NCBI GenBank assembly: GCA_964634795.1
Contig: CAZWLL010000001.1
Span: 1-64,000 of the forward strand
Source: UMGS1696 sp964634795
Lineage (GTDB): Bacteria > Bacillota > Clostridia > Oscillospirales > CAG-272
DNA length: 64,000 bases
Direction: 5' to 3'
The notes beneath the pieces were generated by a model that was not told the origin of the DNA, ran no database searches, and saw only the letters and a program-made list of their open reading frames with translations. This document shows positions 8,519 through 16,801 of the stretch, piece after piece. The number at the start of each line of letters is the position of its first letter. Positions within the stretch are counted from its first letter, which is position 1. The translations under genes and the position numbers were made by a program.

Positions 8519-9988
8519 TTATTCCTCGATGAAGTCTTTGAACATAGATTTCATTACCTTGTTAATCATCTTTGCACGTTTTTCATACGAAGAAGAAAGG
8601 TTTCCTGAGCTGTATGCGGTATCTATAACATCCGTTATACCGAATTGCATAACGGTCGCAAGCTCATAACGGACACTTCCGCGTACGACATCGAGCATTG
8701 CCGCATCCTCAGGCGCATCGGCACGTTTTCCCTTCATTGTTGTCTCATAGAATGCATCTACAAGGTCTCCGGACAGGTATCCCCACATTTCCATAGCGGC
8801 ACTGGTCAACTCGGGATTCTTCTGAATTACCGACAAACCCCAAATCGGTGCATACGGGTCGATGAGATGGTAATATTCGCTCTGTGATTCGTCGAGCTTC
8901 GGATTCGGAAGAATACCGTAGCGGTCATCCATATCCGCGAACTGATAGATATCGTCTGCGCTGATGTCAATCATAAGGAATTGGCCGGCTGCGAAACGAG
9001 ATCTTCCGTAATCGAAGACGTGCTTAAAAGAAGATGTATCCATAACAGTAAAGGCGTAATAGTCAAGAACGTGTTCACTGTCGTCAAGTAATGCCTTAAC
9101 CTTTTCGAGTGCGGTTACAGTATGCTCGTTCATAAATCCGACAGTCGGTATATCGTTCTCGTCCTTTACGGTGTACAATACACCGCAGCCGACGAGCATG
9201 AATGACGGGGATTCGTTAAGCAGTCCGTATCTATCGTTTCCGTCCATTACGCCGTCGCCGTTGAGGTCAAGAGCAACAGAATGTGCGTATTCCGACATTT
9301 TGTCTATTGTCCATGTTCCGTTTTCAACATATTCGTATGGTTCCTCTAAGCCGTAATTCTCAAGCATAGTTTTATTAAAGCAGAAGAATCGAACACAGCC
9401 CGATGTTTTCATCGATATATCGCTTGAAACCATGTACACATGGTTGGCAATCGAAAGCTCCGATATGGAGTTTGAGTCCCACCAGGGCACAGTTTCATCA
9501 AAGTACGGCATATCTCGCCAATCGTAGAGGTAGTTGTTCAGAGAAACCGGAGCAAGCTGGGCAATCATATCGATGACCACATCGAATTCTCCTCCGCCGC
9601 TCTGTACATCCGCTCTTAAGAAGGAAAGCGGATCGCCGTCCGGAATTGCCTCGAGTGTAATGCCGAGATTTTCCTCAAGGGCAAGATTACGGTGGTAAAC
9701 AGTATCATTGACAATCTCACCGTTCATTCCGTCGGGTGAGGTAATGTCATAACAATTGTAGGTAGATGCGCCGTAACGGTACAGAACTCTGAACGATGCA
9801 CCGTCGAAATTCATTCCTTCCGAAGCAGGTTTCGGTCTTGAATCATCTTCTTCTGTCTCCTCCGTTTCAGTCTCAACTGCTGCGGAGGTTTGCGATTCTG
9901 TTTCGTCATTTTCAGCCGTATTGCTGCAGCCATACAGGGGATTCAGGCACAATACAGCAAGAATCAGTGCTAATGTGCGTTTTTTCAT
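8519..9988 (-). CDS. extracellular solute-binding lipoprotein (SBP 3)
   Basis: 489 residues. Lipobox PLYGC (Cys21), acidic Glu/Thr linker (about residues 28-50), then the binding domain. Shared landmarks: GMNGEIVNDTVYHRN near 87, VPWWDSN near 168, NGTWTID near 223, EF-hand-like loop DLNGDGVMDGND (241-252) and YGILPNPKLDESQSEYYH. It lies 51 bp downstream of oxidoreductase 2 with no visible promoter between, so the two form an operon, unlike SBP 1 and SBP 2, which have their own promoters. Confidence 0.85.
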   Translation of the reverse strand: MKKRTLALILAVLCLNPLYGCSNTAENDETESQTSAAVETETEETEEDDSRPKPASEGMNFDGASFRVLYRYGASTYNCYDITSPDGMNGEIVNDTVYHRNLALEENLGITLEAIPDGDPLSFLRADVQSGGGEFDVVIDMIAQLAPVSLNNYLYDWRDMPYFDETVPWWDSNSISELSIANHVYMVSSDISMKTSGCVRFFCFNKTMLENYGLEEPYEYVENGTWTIDKMSEYAHSVALDLNGDGVMDGNDRYGLLNESPSFMLVGCGVLYTVKDENDIPTVGFMNEHTVTALEKVKALLDDSEHVLDYYAFTVMDTSSFKHVFDYGRSRFAAGQFLMIDISADDIYQFADMDDRYGILPNPKLDESQSEYYHLIDPYAPIWGLSVIQKNPELTSAAMEMWGYLSGDLVDAFYETTMKGKRADAPEDAAMLDVVRGSVRYELATVMQFGITDVIDTAYSSGNLSSSYEKRAKMINKVMKSMFKDFIEE

Positions 9989-10039
9989 TGTATCCTCGTC
10001 ATTTCTTATTTTATTACAAATATTTCGTATTGTTTTGGT

Positions 10040-11308
10040 TTATTCCTGCTGTGTTGCCAGCCAAGCGGCACGCAGCTTGTCGCTGAGCTCCTTAGACGGT
10101 TCCCTCTCCGGATATGCCGAGCAAGGCAATACCTGGTCACCTGCTACAGCGGGGTTTGTGCAGGCGTTATCATTTCTCCAAGCATCTCTTTCTTCGGGGT
10201 TGCGAAGATTCGGTACATCTATCGGAATATTGCCGCCGAGAATCGAGCGATGTGCTAATATACCGCAGATACCCATATCGACTGCATGATATACATCGAT
10301 AGACCACTTTCCTTCGGGTCTGCCGAGAATCTTCTGAATAAAGAAGTGTGTGGGATAAAAATCGCTTCCGCCGTGTGTCTGAACACCTGCGCTGTTTACG
10401 AGATCAGCCGCCACGAACTTCTCGGGAGTGTAGTAGGTATTCTCTCCCTTGCAGGGCTTACCGGGAGTTTCCTGATAAAGATGAATCTGGTCTCCGTTTG
10501 TACCGCCGCCGTAGGTACCCATATATCCTTTTGTCGCGTAAATCTTATATGCGTTGTGCGCGGGCTCGAGCTTCAGAGGTCCGTGGAGACTTCTTACGGT
10601 CGCACCATTATCAAGTGTTACCATTTCAATTCCGCTTGCGTGTCCGCCTGCGTGTCCGAGATTGTAAAACGCTTCAATCGGCGGTTGTTCATAACCTACA
10701 ACCTTTACGGGACGATGACCTGTAATCATCATAATCGGGCCGAGAGAATGTGTGCAGTAGAATGTCGGGCTGAGGTGATTGCGCCAGTGATTCGTGTCGC
10801 CGCAGGTAAGCCAGAGCCAGCAATACTCGCAGTCGTGAACGTATTCACCTTCTGCATAGGTTACGTCTCCTATTGCGCCTGTCTGATACTGTCTCCACAT
10901 CTCGAACGTGAGATCCATGTAGCAGTAATTTTCAGCATAAGCATATACAAGACCTGTTTTCTCAACAGTCTCAATAAGCTCTACAGCCTGTGCCATTGTC
11001 TCGCTGGGCAGTACCTCGCTAAGTACATGCTTGCCCGCATTCAGACAGCGAATAGCATAAATCGCATGCTCTGTCGCGTAGTTGGCGAGTATTACCGCAT
11101 CCATATCGTATGCGATGAAATCATCGAAATTCGTGAAGCATTCGATGTGTACTCCCGCAGCATCTGCATTTTTCTTGGCCTGACGAAGCAGCGGCTCATA
11201 TTTATCGCAAACCGCTACCAGTTCTGCATCGGGATGATGCAGCAGCAGCTGAATCATCGTGTCACCGCGATCTCCTCCGAAAACGCCGATTCTTAATTTT
11301 CTATCCAT
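10040..11308 (-). CDS. Gfo/Idh/MocA family oxidoreductase (paralogue 2)
   Basis: 422 residues from ATG 11308, chosen because AGGAG lies about 8 bp upstream; the open frame extends 11 codons further without a binding site. Same architecture as the protein at 5238: Rossmann motif RIGVFGGDRG, CDKYEPLL, GKHVLSEVLP with Val replacing the usual EKP lysine, and long blocks of identity (ETMAQAVELIETVEKTGL, NPEERDAWRNDNACT). This indicates a duplication inside the island. Probably redox processing of a sugar or cyclitol brought in by the binding proteins. Divergent from the LacI-type gene, with a palindrome just upstream of its ribosome binding site. Confidence 0.85.
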   Translation of the reverse strand: MDRKLRIGVFGGDRGDTMIQLLLHHPDAELVAVCDKYEPLLRQAKKNADAAGVHIECFTNFDDFIAYDMDAVILANYATEHAIYAIRCLNAGKHVLSEVLPSETMAQAVELIETVEKTGLVYAYAENYCYMDLTFEMWRQYQTGAIGDVTYAEGEYVHDCEYCWLWLTCGDTNHWRNHLSPTFYCTHSLGPIMMITGHRPVKVVGYEQPPIEAFYNLGHAGGHASGIEMVTLDNGATVRSLHGPLKLEPAHNAYKIYATKGYMGTYGGGTNGDQIHLYQETPGKPCKGENTYYTPEKFVAADLVNSAGVQTHGGSDFYPTHFFIQKILGRPEGKWSIDVYHAVDMGICGILAHRSILGGNIPIDVPNLRNPEERDAWRNDNACTNPAVAGDQVLPCSAYPEREPSKELSDKLRAAWLATQQE

Positions 11309-11324
11309 ATTTTTACTCCTGACT

Positions 11325-11340
11325 TGCAACAGATGTTGCA
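11325..11340. promoter_or_regulatory. candidate LacI-family operator
   Basis: A 16-bp inverted repeat, TGCAACA-GA-TGTTGCA, with perfect 7-bp arms. It overlaps the -35 box (11336-11341) of the plus-strand LacI gene promoter and lies 17 bp upstream of the oxidoreductase 2 start in its 5' leader. That position would let one bound repressor block its own promoter and the divergent operon. Binding by the LacI-type protein is inferred. Confidence 0.6.
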
Positions 11341-11364
11341 TTATTTTATAAATTATGCTATACT
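11336..11364 (+). promoter_or_regulatory. sigma-A promoter of the LacI-type regulator
   Basis: -35 TTGCAT (11336-11341), 17-bp spacer, -10 TATACT (11359-11364), giving a leader of about 120 nt before ATG 11494. The minus-strand promoter for oxidoreductase 2 must lie in 11365-11490. TATACT on that strand (near 11399) is a candidate -10, but its -35 is poor. Confidence 0.65.
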
Positions 11365-11493
11365 AATATCTAGTATTTCATTTATGTATGGTAACAGTAT
11401 ACCGTAAATTACAGTTCCAAATAATGTACTGTAGTCACAAAATTCAGAAGCTTTTTTTGGAACATTTTACCAAAAACTGAGGAAGGAGTGCGT

Positions 11494-12492
11494 ATGAAGA
11501 ATGATTCAGCCAAAGCAATCGCGGCATCTATAGGTGTAAGTAAAGCTACTGTCAGCCGCGCGCTGAACCATTGCGGCGGTGTGGATTCCGCAACACGAGA
11601 ACGGATTCTGGCGGCGGCTACCGAAACGGAAGTGCCGGAGTGTGCGATTTACAGTATTTTGCCTGACACACCGGGCTTCTTCTGGCAGGAAATAAGACGC
11701 GGTTTGGTAGACTTCGAAGATGAGCATTATCCGATGAAGTGCAATGTCTATACCAGACTGCGTGACGATTTCTCTGTGCTTGCATATCTGCGTGAATCGG
11801 AACGCGCACAAGTTCTGATTATCGCCGCGTCGGTTACACCCGCTGTCAGAGAAGTATTAACGGCGCTTTTGCCGGGGCGCTTCGTTCTGCTTTTCTCAGA
11901 GGATGATGCAATCTTCACAAACGGTTTTTACCTGGGCAGCAACGCAGAGGCGGACGGACGTGCAATGGCAAAGTTTTATGCGAGTCGAATGCGTGATTAT
12001 GTTCCGTATCTGCTGACATTCACGCCCGGAAGAAACAGAAATGTAGATTTGCGTGCCGACGGATTTGAAGGATATCTCTCCGAGGCAGGACTGCCTGTAC
12101 CTAAGCGCATAGAGATTCCGCCCGAATTTTTAATACCGTCAAAGACATTTCCCGCACGTATGGCATATCTTCTGACACAGTTTGTGACAACATCCGATAA
12201 CGGTAAACCGTGCACTCTTTACTCGACGTTCGGCGGAGGAAATCTTTCGCTCGCCGTAGATAAGGTACGTGATGTTGAAGGAAAAAAACTGTCATCACGA
12301 TGCGTATTGCTGTGTCACGACGTGCCGCTTGTAAACGGAGCATTGCCCGACGGTGTATTTGCGGCATGCAACCAGAATACATACCTACAGGGCAAGCTTG
12401 CGATGGAAGCGGCGCACAACTATTTAAAATTCAGTCAGTACCCGCCGCAGAAACGGATATACGTACCGTCTGACATAATTGTCGGCGGATAA
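11494..12492 (+). CDS. LacI-family transcriptional regulator
   Basis: 332 residues. ATG 11494 is preferred because GGAAGGAG (11481-11488) would overlap a GTG start at 11488. The N-terminus is a LacI-type helix-turn-helix (AKAIAASIGVSKATVSRALN, then hinge-like VDSATRERILAAA), followed by a periplasmic-binding-protein-like effector domain. The effector domain is divergent from classical LacI proteins but ends in the usual PSDIIVGG. It is divergent from the oxidoreductase 2-SBP 3 operon and most likely controls it and itself in response to a sugar. The gene converges with SBP 4. Confidence 0.8.
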   Translation: MKNDSAKAIAASIGVSKATVSRALNHCGGVDSATRERILAAATETEVPECAIYSILPDTPGFFWQEIRRGLVDFEDEHYPMKCNVYTRLRDDFSVLAYLRESERAQVLIIAASVTPAVREVLTALLPGRFVLLFSEDDAIFTNGFYLGSNAEADGRAMAKFYASRMRDYVPYLLTFTPGRNRNVDLRADGFEGYLSEAGLPVPKRIEIPPEFLIPSKTFPARMAYLLTQFVTTSDNGKPCTLYSTFGGGNLSLAVDKVRDVEGKKLSSRCVLLCHDVPLVNGALPDGVFAACNQNTYLQGKLAMEAAHNYLKFSQYPPQKRIYVPSDIIVGG

Positions 12493-12494
12493 AT

Positions 12495-12522
12495 CTCAGC
12501 TGATAAGTAAAATTAAGCTGAG
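12495..12522. terminator. weak hairpin between convergent genes
   Basis: CTCAGCT (12495-12501) pairs with AGCTGAG (12516-12522) around a 14-nt A/T-rich loop in the 56-bp gap between the LacI gene and SBP 4. There is no clear T-run, so termination is uncertain. Confidence 0.4.
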
Positions 12523-12548
12523 CAGTGAAGAAATACATTAATATACGC

Positions 12549-14048
12549 TCAGGATTTACTATACGCTGCCATCTTTTCGATTTTTTCCTCTGCCGCAGAC
12601 AGTGCTTTCGCGATAGAAGAGGATATAGCGGAGGTGTCCTTATTTTTCATTACATCAACATAAATTTGATATACATTCAAAAACGAAAACGCGTATTCAA
12701 AGTTCATTGTACGTGTGGAACGGATGATTTTAAGCATACGGATGGAGTCCTCATCACGCATTGCCTTATGTGACAATACCACGTCAAAATATGCTGCGGC
12801 GTCTGTAATACTGCTTTCGTAATTCATTGCTTCAAGAAGGTATGACGCCATATCTTTGTTCTGACAAATCGACGGGACTGCCATTATGCTTGACCAATAA
12901 TCACTGAAGGTGTGCGCATAGTCATCGGTTTCATCGTATTTCGGTACAGGCAAAAGCCCAATGTCGGTGTCCAAATCACGGAAAATCAACAGCTGCTCAA
13001 TACCGCCTACATAGAATAAGGAGTTTCCTCTTCTGAAGTTTTTGCGTATAATATCCGTGTAAGGGTCCGCGACCTTTGTGGTATAATCGTTGGCATGCAG
13101 ACATCCGCCTCCGTTCATTACGGAGGATACTTTTTCAGCTGCACTGTAAAACCGCTCGTCAAAGGTATACCTCGGAATGCCGTTTTCGTCATGATCTATA
13201 ATCTGCACACCGCATCCCGTCATATGAACGAGAAAATTGAAGTATGCGCTGCACGCACCGTAGCGATCGTTTTCATCCATGATACCGTTGCCGTCCACAT
13301 CGCTCGTCACATCCTGCAGGATTTCAGAAAATCTGTCGATTGTCCACTCATTATTATCAACCATTTCATACGGATTAACAGCGAATTGTTCCGCAAGCTC
13401 CTTGTTGAATATCACCGCAAAGGTGTGGGAATCCGTCCATGTGTTCATAGCACCGATTGCTATATAAGTTTTCCCCGCTATTGATAATTCCTCTGCAACC
13501 TGACTGTCCCACCAAGGATTGTCAAAATCAATGTAAGGAAGCTCGCCCAGATTCGTAAAATATTCGCCTTTTACTGCGACTTTTGCCATATTTCCGAAGT
13601 CGCCGCAAATCACTTCCCAGTTATCCTCTCCTGCCTTATATGTTTTCCGAAATGTACTTGGTACGTCGTTTGCGATTGTGCTGGTAATTTTTACATCATA
13701 ATCTTCTTCAATAGCGAATGTGCGGCGGCAGACCGCATCGTTCATGACTTCACCGTTTTCCTCAAACGAAGCAACCTCCGAATAGTATCGTACTACTCCG
13801 TCTGCCGTGTGATCGCGTGTGAGAAATCGCATTTCCTGCCCGTCAAAGTGCATCTCGGGCAGATTAAGCGGTATGCCCTCCGTCTCGGTCTCCTCCGCAT
13901 TCTCGATTGTTTCCGATGTATCGGCGTTGGTCTCCGCTGTGAGTGCGTCCGAGACAGATTCGGCATTGCTGCTGCTGCAAGAAACCGAAGAAGTGAGCAG
14001 TGCTGCAGTGCATAGAAGCGAGATTATGCTTTGATGTATATGTTTCAT
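12549..14048 (-). CDS. extracellular solute-binding lipoprotein (SBP 4)
   Basis: 499 residues. Lipobox SVSC (Cys24), acidic linker (about residues 30-57), then the binding domain. Shared landmarks: ENGEVMNDAVCRRT near 97, NPWWDSQ near 177, NNEWTID near 232, EF-hand-like loop DVDGNGIMDEND (250-261) and IGLLPVPKYDETDDYAHT. It is the most divergent of the four at the N-terminus. GGAG sits just upstream of the ATG. It has its own consensus promoter and an unusually long leader of about 310 nt, which suggests post-initiation control. Confidence 0.85.
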   Translation of the reverse strand: MKHIHQSIISLLCTAALLTSSVSCSSSNAESVSDALTAETNADTSETIENAEETETEGIPLNLPEMHFDGQEMRFLTRDHTADGVVRYYSEVASFEENGEVMNDAVCRRTFAIEEDYDVKITSTIANDVPSTFRKTYKAGEDNWEVICGDFGNMAKVAVKGEYFTNLGELPYIDFDNPWWDSQVAEELSIAGKTYIAIGAMNTWTDSHTFAVIFNKELAEQFAVNPYEMVDNNEWTIDRFSEILQDVTSDVDGNGIMDENDRYGACSAYFNFLVHMTGCGVQIIDHDENGIPRYTFDERFYSAAEKVSSVMNGGGCLHANDYTTKVADPYTDIIRKNFRRGNSLFYVGGIEQLLIFRDLDTDIGLLPVPKYDETDDYAHTFSDYWSSIMAVPSICQNKDMASYLLEAMNYESSITDAAAYFDVVLSHKAMRDEDSIRMLKIIRSTRTMNFEYAFSFLNVYQIYVDVMKNKDTSAISSSIAKALSAAEEKIEKMAAYSKS

Positions 14049-14366
14049 GGCTTATCTCCTTTATAAAAAACTTAAATTTAATTTACGTTATTAGAAAAGA
14101 GTAACTTTTGTATTCATTTTCTTTAAAAAGATATACCAATAAAAAATAGCGCGTAGTTTGATTTGAGAGGATTTAATCCTACAATCAACCTATGCGCTTA
14201 TGCTTATACGTTTAATCGGATACAGCATTAAACTATGTTTCTCCGATGCATAGGGCATAGGATGAAACATAAATAATACCATATCAATCACCACCGTTCA
14301 TTAAATATCCGCCGATATAACGTTATAAGAGATTCATAATAAAAGTCTCTTATCCGTTCATTTTTC
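14049..14366 (-). promoter_or_regulatory. long structured 5' leader of SBP 4
   Basis: About 310 nt between the predicted transcription start and the SBP 4 ATG. Inverted repeats: ATAAGAGA/TCTCTTAT (14325-14332 with 14346-14353, perfect 8 bp at the very 5' end); ATGTTTC/GAAACAT (14235-14241 with 14264-14270); ATCGGA/TCCGAT (14215-14220 with 14242-14247) inside CCTATGC/GCATAGG (14189-14195 with 14248-14254); and AGGATT/AATCCT (14168-14180). The alternatives around 14190-14270 are mutually exclusive, as in a switch. A 30-codon frame (14282 to 14190, minus) with a weak GGTGG in front could be a leader peptide. No known riboswitch class recognised. Confidence 0.45.
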
Positions 14367-14395
14367 AGTATAAATTAACGTCACAGCATTGTCAA
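14367..14395 (-). promoter_or_regulatory. sigma-A promoter of SBP 4
   Basis: Minus strand: -35 TTGACA (14390-14395, consensus), 17-bp spacer, -10 TATACT (14367-14372). It is the best-scoring promoter in the island by eye and defines the long leader that follows it. Confidence 0.75.
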
Positions 14396-14530
14396 TACTG
14401 CTTTTCAATAAAATACAAAATCGGCTTAATGCATGACCTGACGACGTGATTTTTGTGCAAATTATCCATTCAAGCAGTATCAAATCAATCTAAAATGAGA
14501 GAATTTTATATCATAAACCTGTATTTTCTC

Positions 14531-14560
14531 TTGACAGCGCCGCGTATTCCATGCTACAAT
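14531..14560 (+). promoter_or_regulatory. sigma-A promoter of the DUF5107 gene
   Basis: -35 TTGACA (14531-14536), 18-bp spacer, -10 TACAAT (14555-14560), then AGGAGG at 14584-14589 before ATG 14595. The leader is only about 27 nt. The 546-bp gap 14049-14594 is filled by this promoter, the divergent SBP 4 promoter and the SBP 4 leader. Confidence 0.75.
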
Positions 14561-14594
14561 AACCAAAATACATTGTGCATAACAGGAGGCAGTT

Positions 14595-16589
14595 ATGACG
14601 CTGACATTTCAGAAAAAACAGTTTGACGCAGCATGGCTGGGAAGTGCAAACGTGCTTCCCACGATTCAGCCTTGGTATCGCGGCAAGGATGAGCCTAAGG
14701 TAACGGTTGCGGACGGATTTAGGAAAGAAGAAGGCGAATGGGTCTACCGCGGCAATATTCACACAATTCTTCCCTACACTGCGCTTGATGAGTATGACAG
14801 AAACATCGAAAAGCGCGACATGGATGTGGCGATTCTCGAGAACGAATACCTGCGAGCGACATTCATGCTTGATTTAGGCGGAAGACTCTGGTCGCTATAC
14901 TCAAAGACAGAAAATCGCGAACTCTTATACGAAAACCCGGTGTTCCAACCCGCAAATCTCGCACTTCGCAATGCGTGGTTTTCAGGCGGTGTTGAGTGGA
15001 ATATCGGTATTATAGGACATCATCCGTATACCTGCAGTCCTATGTTTGCCGCTGAGAGTAAAAACGATAAAGGCGAGCCTGTGCTTGTAATGTACGAATA
15101 CGAGAGGAAACGCGGTGTAGCGTACAGTGTCAAGGCTACACTTGCGCGTGACGTACTGCTCATTCATGTAGATATTCAAAACCGCAAGGATACACCGACA
15201 TGGATGTACTGGTGGAGCAACATCGCCGTTGACGAAACCGAAGGCAGCCGTGTTCTCGTCCCCGCAAGACAGTCTTACACCTTCAATCGAGGGGATGACG
15301 GTGTGACAGTTGTCGGTGCCGAGGATACTCCGTTTATCGACGGATGGGATTCGAGTTATCCTGCAACTCACAAACGTGCGCGCGATTTCTTCTACAGAAT
15401 CGATCCCGCACAGCCGAAATGGGAAGCTAACGTGGACAAAAACGGCCGCGGCATGGTACAGTTCTCCACACCGGAGCTGGTCGGAAGAAAGCTCTTCGTC
15501 TGGGGTGCGGCAAGTCAAGGCGGTAAAAACTGGAACCGCTGGCTGTCACACGGCAATACTCGATATACGGAAATCCAGGCTGGTCTTCTCAGAAGCCAGA
15601 TGGAACAGTGTCAGATGCCTGCACATAGTGAGTACCAATGGACGGAGGGTTACACTGCATGCTCCGGTGATCCCGCAATCCTGCACGGTACGGATTACGA
15701 CGCGGCAGACCGTCTCATTGAGGATTCGCTCAAAGAAAAATATCCGCTTCTGAACGACGGATACTTCAACTTAGTCGGCGAGGCGAAGCTCCGCCATTTC
15801 GGCTCAGGTTGGGGTGCGCTTGAGGAAGAACTTCGCGGTGAACGGCTGAGCGACGACCCGACCGTTGTATTTCCCGCGACCTCTGTGCGTGACGAGAGTG
15901 ATATAGCCATGCTGCTTGCCACAGGTCATCTTCCCGCACACGACCCTGCGGATACCGACATTTCATACGTATCAGGTGAAAAGTACATTCATCTTCTCGA
16001 GGAAAGCGGTGACCGTGACTGGTACACGATGCTTCTGTTGGGCTGCGCGTATTACGAGGCAGAGCGTTATGACGAGGCAAAAGCAGCTTTCCATGCCTCA
16101 GTAGACGCTAAGGAAAACTTTATTGCCTGCAGCTGTCTCGCATGGATGTGCATTGCGGATGATAAAAAAGAGGAAGGCAGAGAATGGATGCACCGCTCGG
16201 AAAAGCTCGGCAGAGGATATCCGCGCAGTCTCATTAATGTGGTTAAATTCTTCAAGCGGTACGGTACAAACGAAGAGGTCTGTGCAATCATTGAAAATGC
16301 CGCGGACGAAGCCCGCGCTCAAGGCAGAATCCGCATGTATTATGCCGACAGCCTGACACAGCTTGGCAGATTGGACGAAGCACGTGAAATTGTAACCGAA
16401 AATCTGATTGTACCCGATATGCAGGAAGGTGAGAATACTACGTTCAAGCTTTGGTGCGATCTATACGCTCGAATTATAGCACGCGATGAGAACCGCCCGC
16501 TCGATGAAATCAAAACAAAGGAAGTACTTGAAAAGTACCCGATTCCTGCCGGAATTGATTTCCGCATGGGTGACTACGACGTGCATTAA
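14595..16589 (+). CDS. DUF5107 domain protein with C-terminal TPR repeats
   Basis: 664 residues, no signal peptide. The N-terminal 350 residues match DUF5107 (PF17128, a galactose-mutarotase-like beta-sandwich): LRATFMLDLGGRLWSLYSK, then FSGGVEWNIGIIGHHPYTCSP and WMYWWSNIAVDE are typical family blocks. The C-terminal half (about 480-600) has helical tetratricopeptide-like repeats (GCAYYEAERYDEAKAAFHAS). The family is linked to carbohydrate use by genome context, but its reaction is not established. Strong promoter, GGAGG site and its own terminator make it monocistronic. It probably belongs functionally to the adjacent binding-protein island. Confidence 0.8.
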   Translation: MTLTFQKKQFDAAWLGSANVLPTIQPWYRGKDEPKVTVADGFRKEEGEWVYRGNIHTILPYTALDEYDRNIEKRDMDVAILENEYLRATFMLDLGGRLWSLYSKTENRELLYENPVFQPANLALRNAWFSGGVEWNIGIIGHHPYTCSPMFAAESKNDKGEPVLVMYEYERKRGVAYSVKATLARDVLLIHVDIQNRKDTPTWMYWWSNIAVDETEGSRVLVPARQSYTFNRGDDGVTVVGAEDTPFIDGWDSSYPATHKRARDFFYRIDPAQPKWEANVDKNGRGMVQFSTPELVGRKLFVWGAASQGGKNWNRWLSHGNTRYTEIQAGLLRSQMEQCQMPAHSEYQWTEGYTACSGDPAILHGTDYDAADRLIEDSLKEKYPLLNDGYFNLVGEAKLRHFGSGWGALEEELRGERLSDDPTVVFPATSVRDESDIAMLLATGHLPAHDPADTDISYVSGEKYIHLLEESGDRDWYTMLLLGCAYYEAERYDEAKAAFHASVDAKENFIACSCLAWMCIADDKKEEGREWMHRSEKLGRGYPRSLINVVKFFKRYGTNEEVCAIIENAADEARAQGRIRMYYADSLTQLGRLDEAREIVTENLIVPDMQEGENTTFKLWCDLYARIIARDENRPLDEIKTKEVLEKYPIPAGIDFRMGDYDVH

Positions 16590-16622
16590 ACATAACACAT
16601 TTTTCTTACTTTGAAATACCGC

Positions 16623-16660
16623 AAAAGCCTATCGATGATTTTTCTTCGATAGGCTTTTTT
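16623..16660 (+). terminator. intrinsic terminator of the DUF5107 gene
   Basis: AAAAGCCTATCGA pairs with TCGATAGGCTTTT around a 10-nt loop, followed by T residues to 16660. A strong rho-independent terminator 34 bp after the stop. Confidence 0.9.
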
Positions 16661-16705
16661 CTGCTGTTACGGTGCTCATTTTCCGTTATACTTTGAATTA
16701 ATTAT

Positions 16706-16719
16706 CGTAAACGTTACCG
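16706..16719. promoter_or_regulatory. possible LacI/CcpA-type half-palindrome
   Basis: CGTAAACGTTACCG contains GTAA-ACG-TTAC, resembling a LacI-family or catabolite (cre) site, although it misses three cre consensus positions. It is about 190 bp upstream of the DeoR gene in an otherwise featureless stretch of the 315-bp gap. Confidence 0.25.
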
Positions 16720-16801
16720 CATACAAAGTTTATGTTATATGGAATCTTTCAAACATGTGAAAAAACAATTATTTCATAACAATCTCATTTAATATTCTAT
16801 T

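Noticed and set aside
10286..11296. 336-codon plus-strand open frame opposite oxidoreductase 2
   Set aside because: Shadow of a real gene: the minus-strand protein has clear family motifs; the plus-strand product has none and no ribosome binding site.
14190..14282. 30-codon frame in SBP 4 leader as a separate gene
   Set aside because: Only a weak GGTGG precedes it; kept only as a possible leader peptide within the leader finding.
16706..16719. Catabolite repression (cre) site
   Set aside because: It departs from the cre consensus at three positions; listed only as a weak LacI-type candidate.
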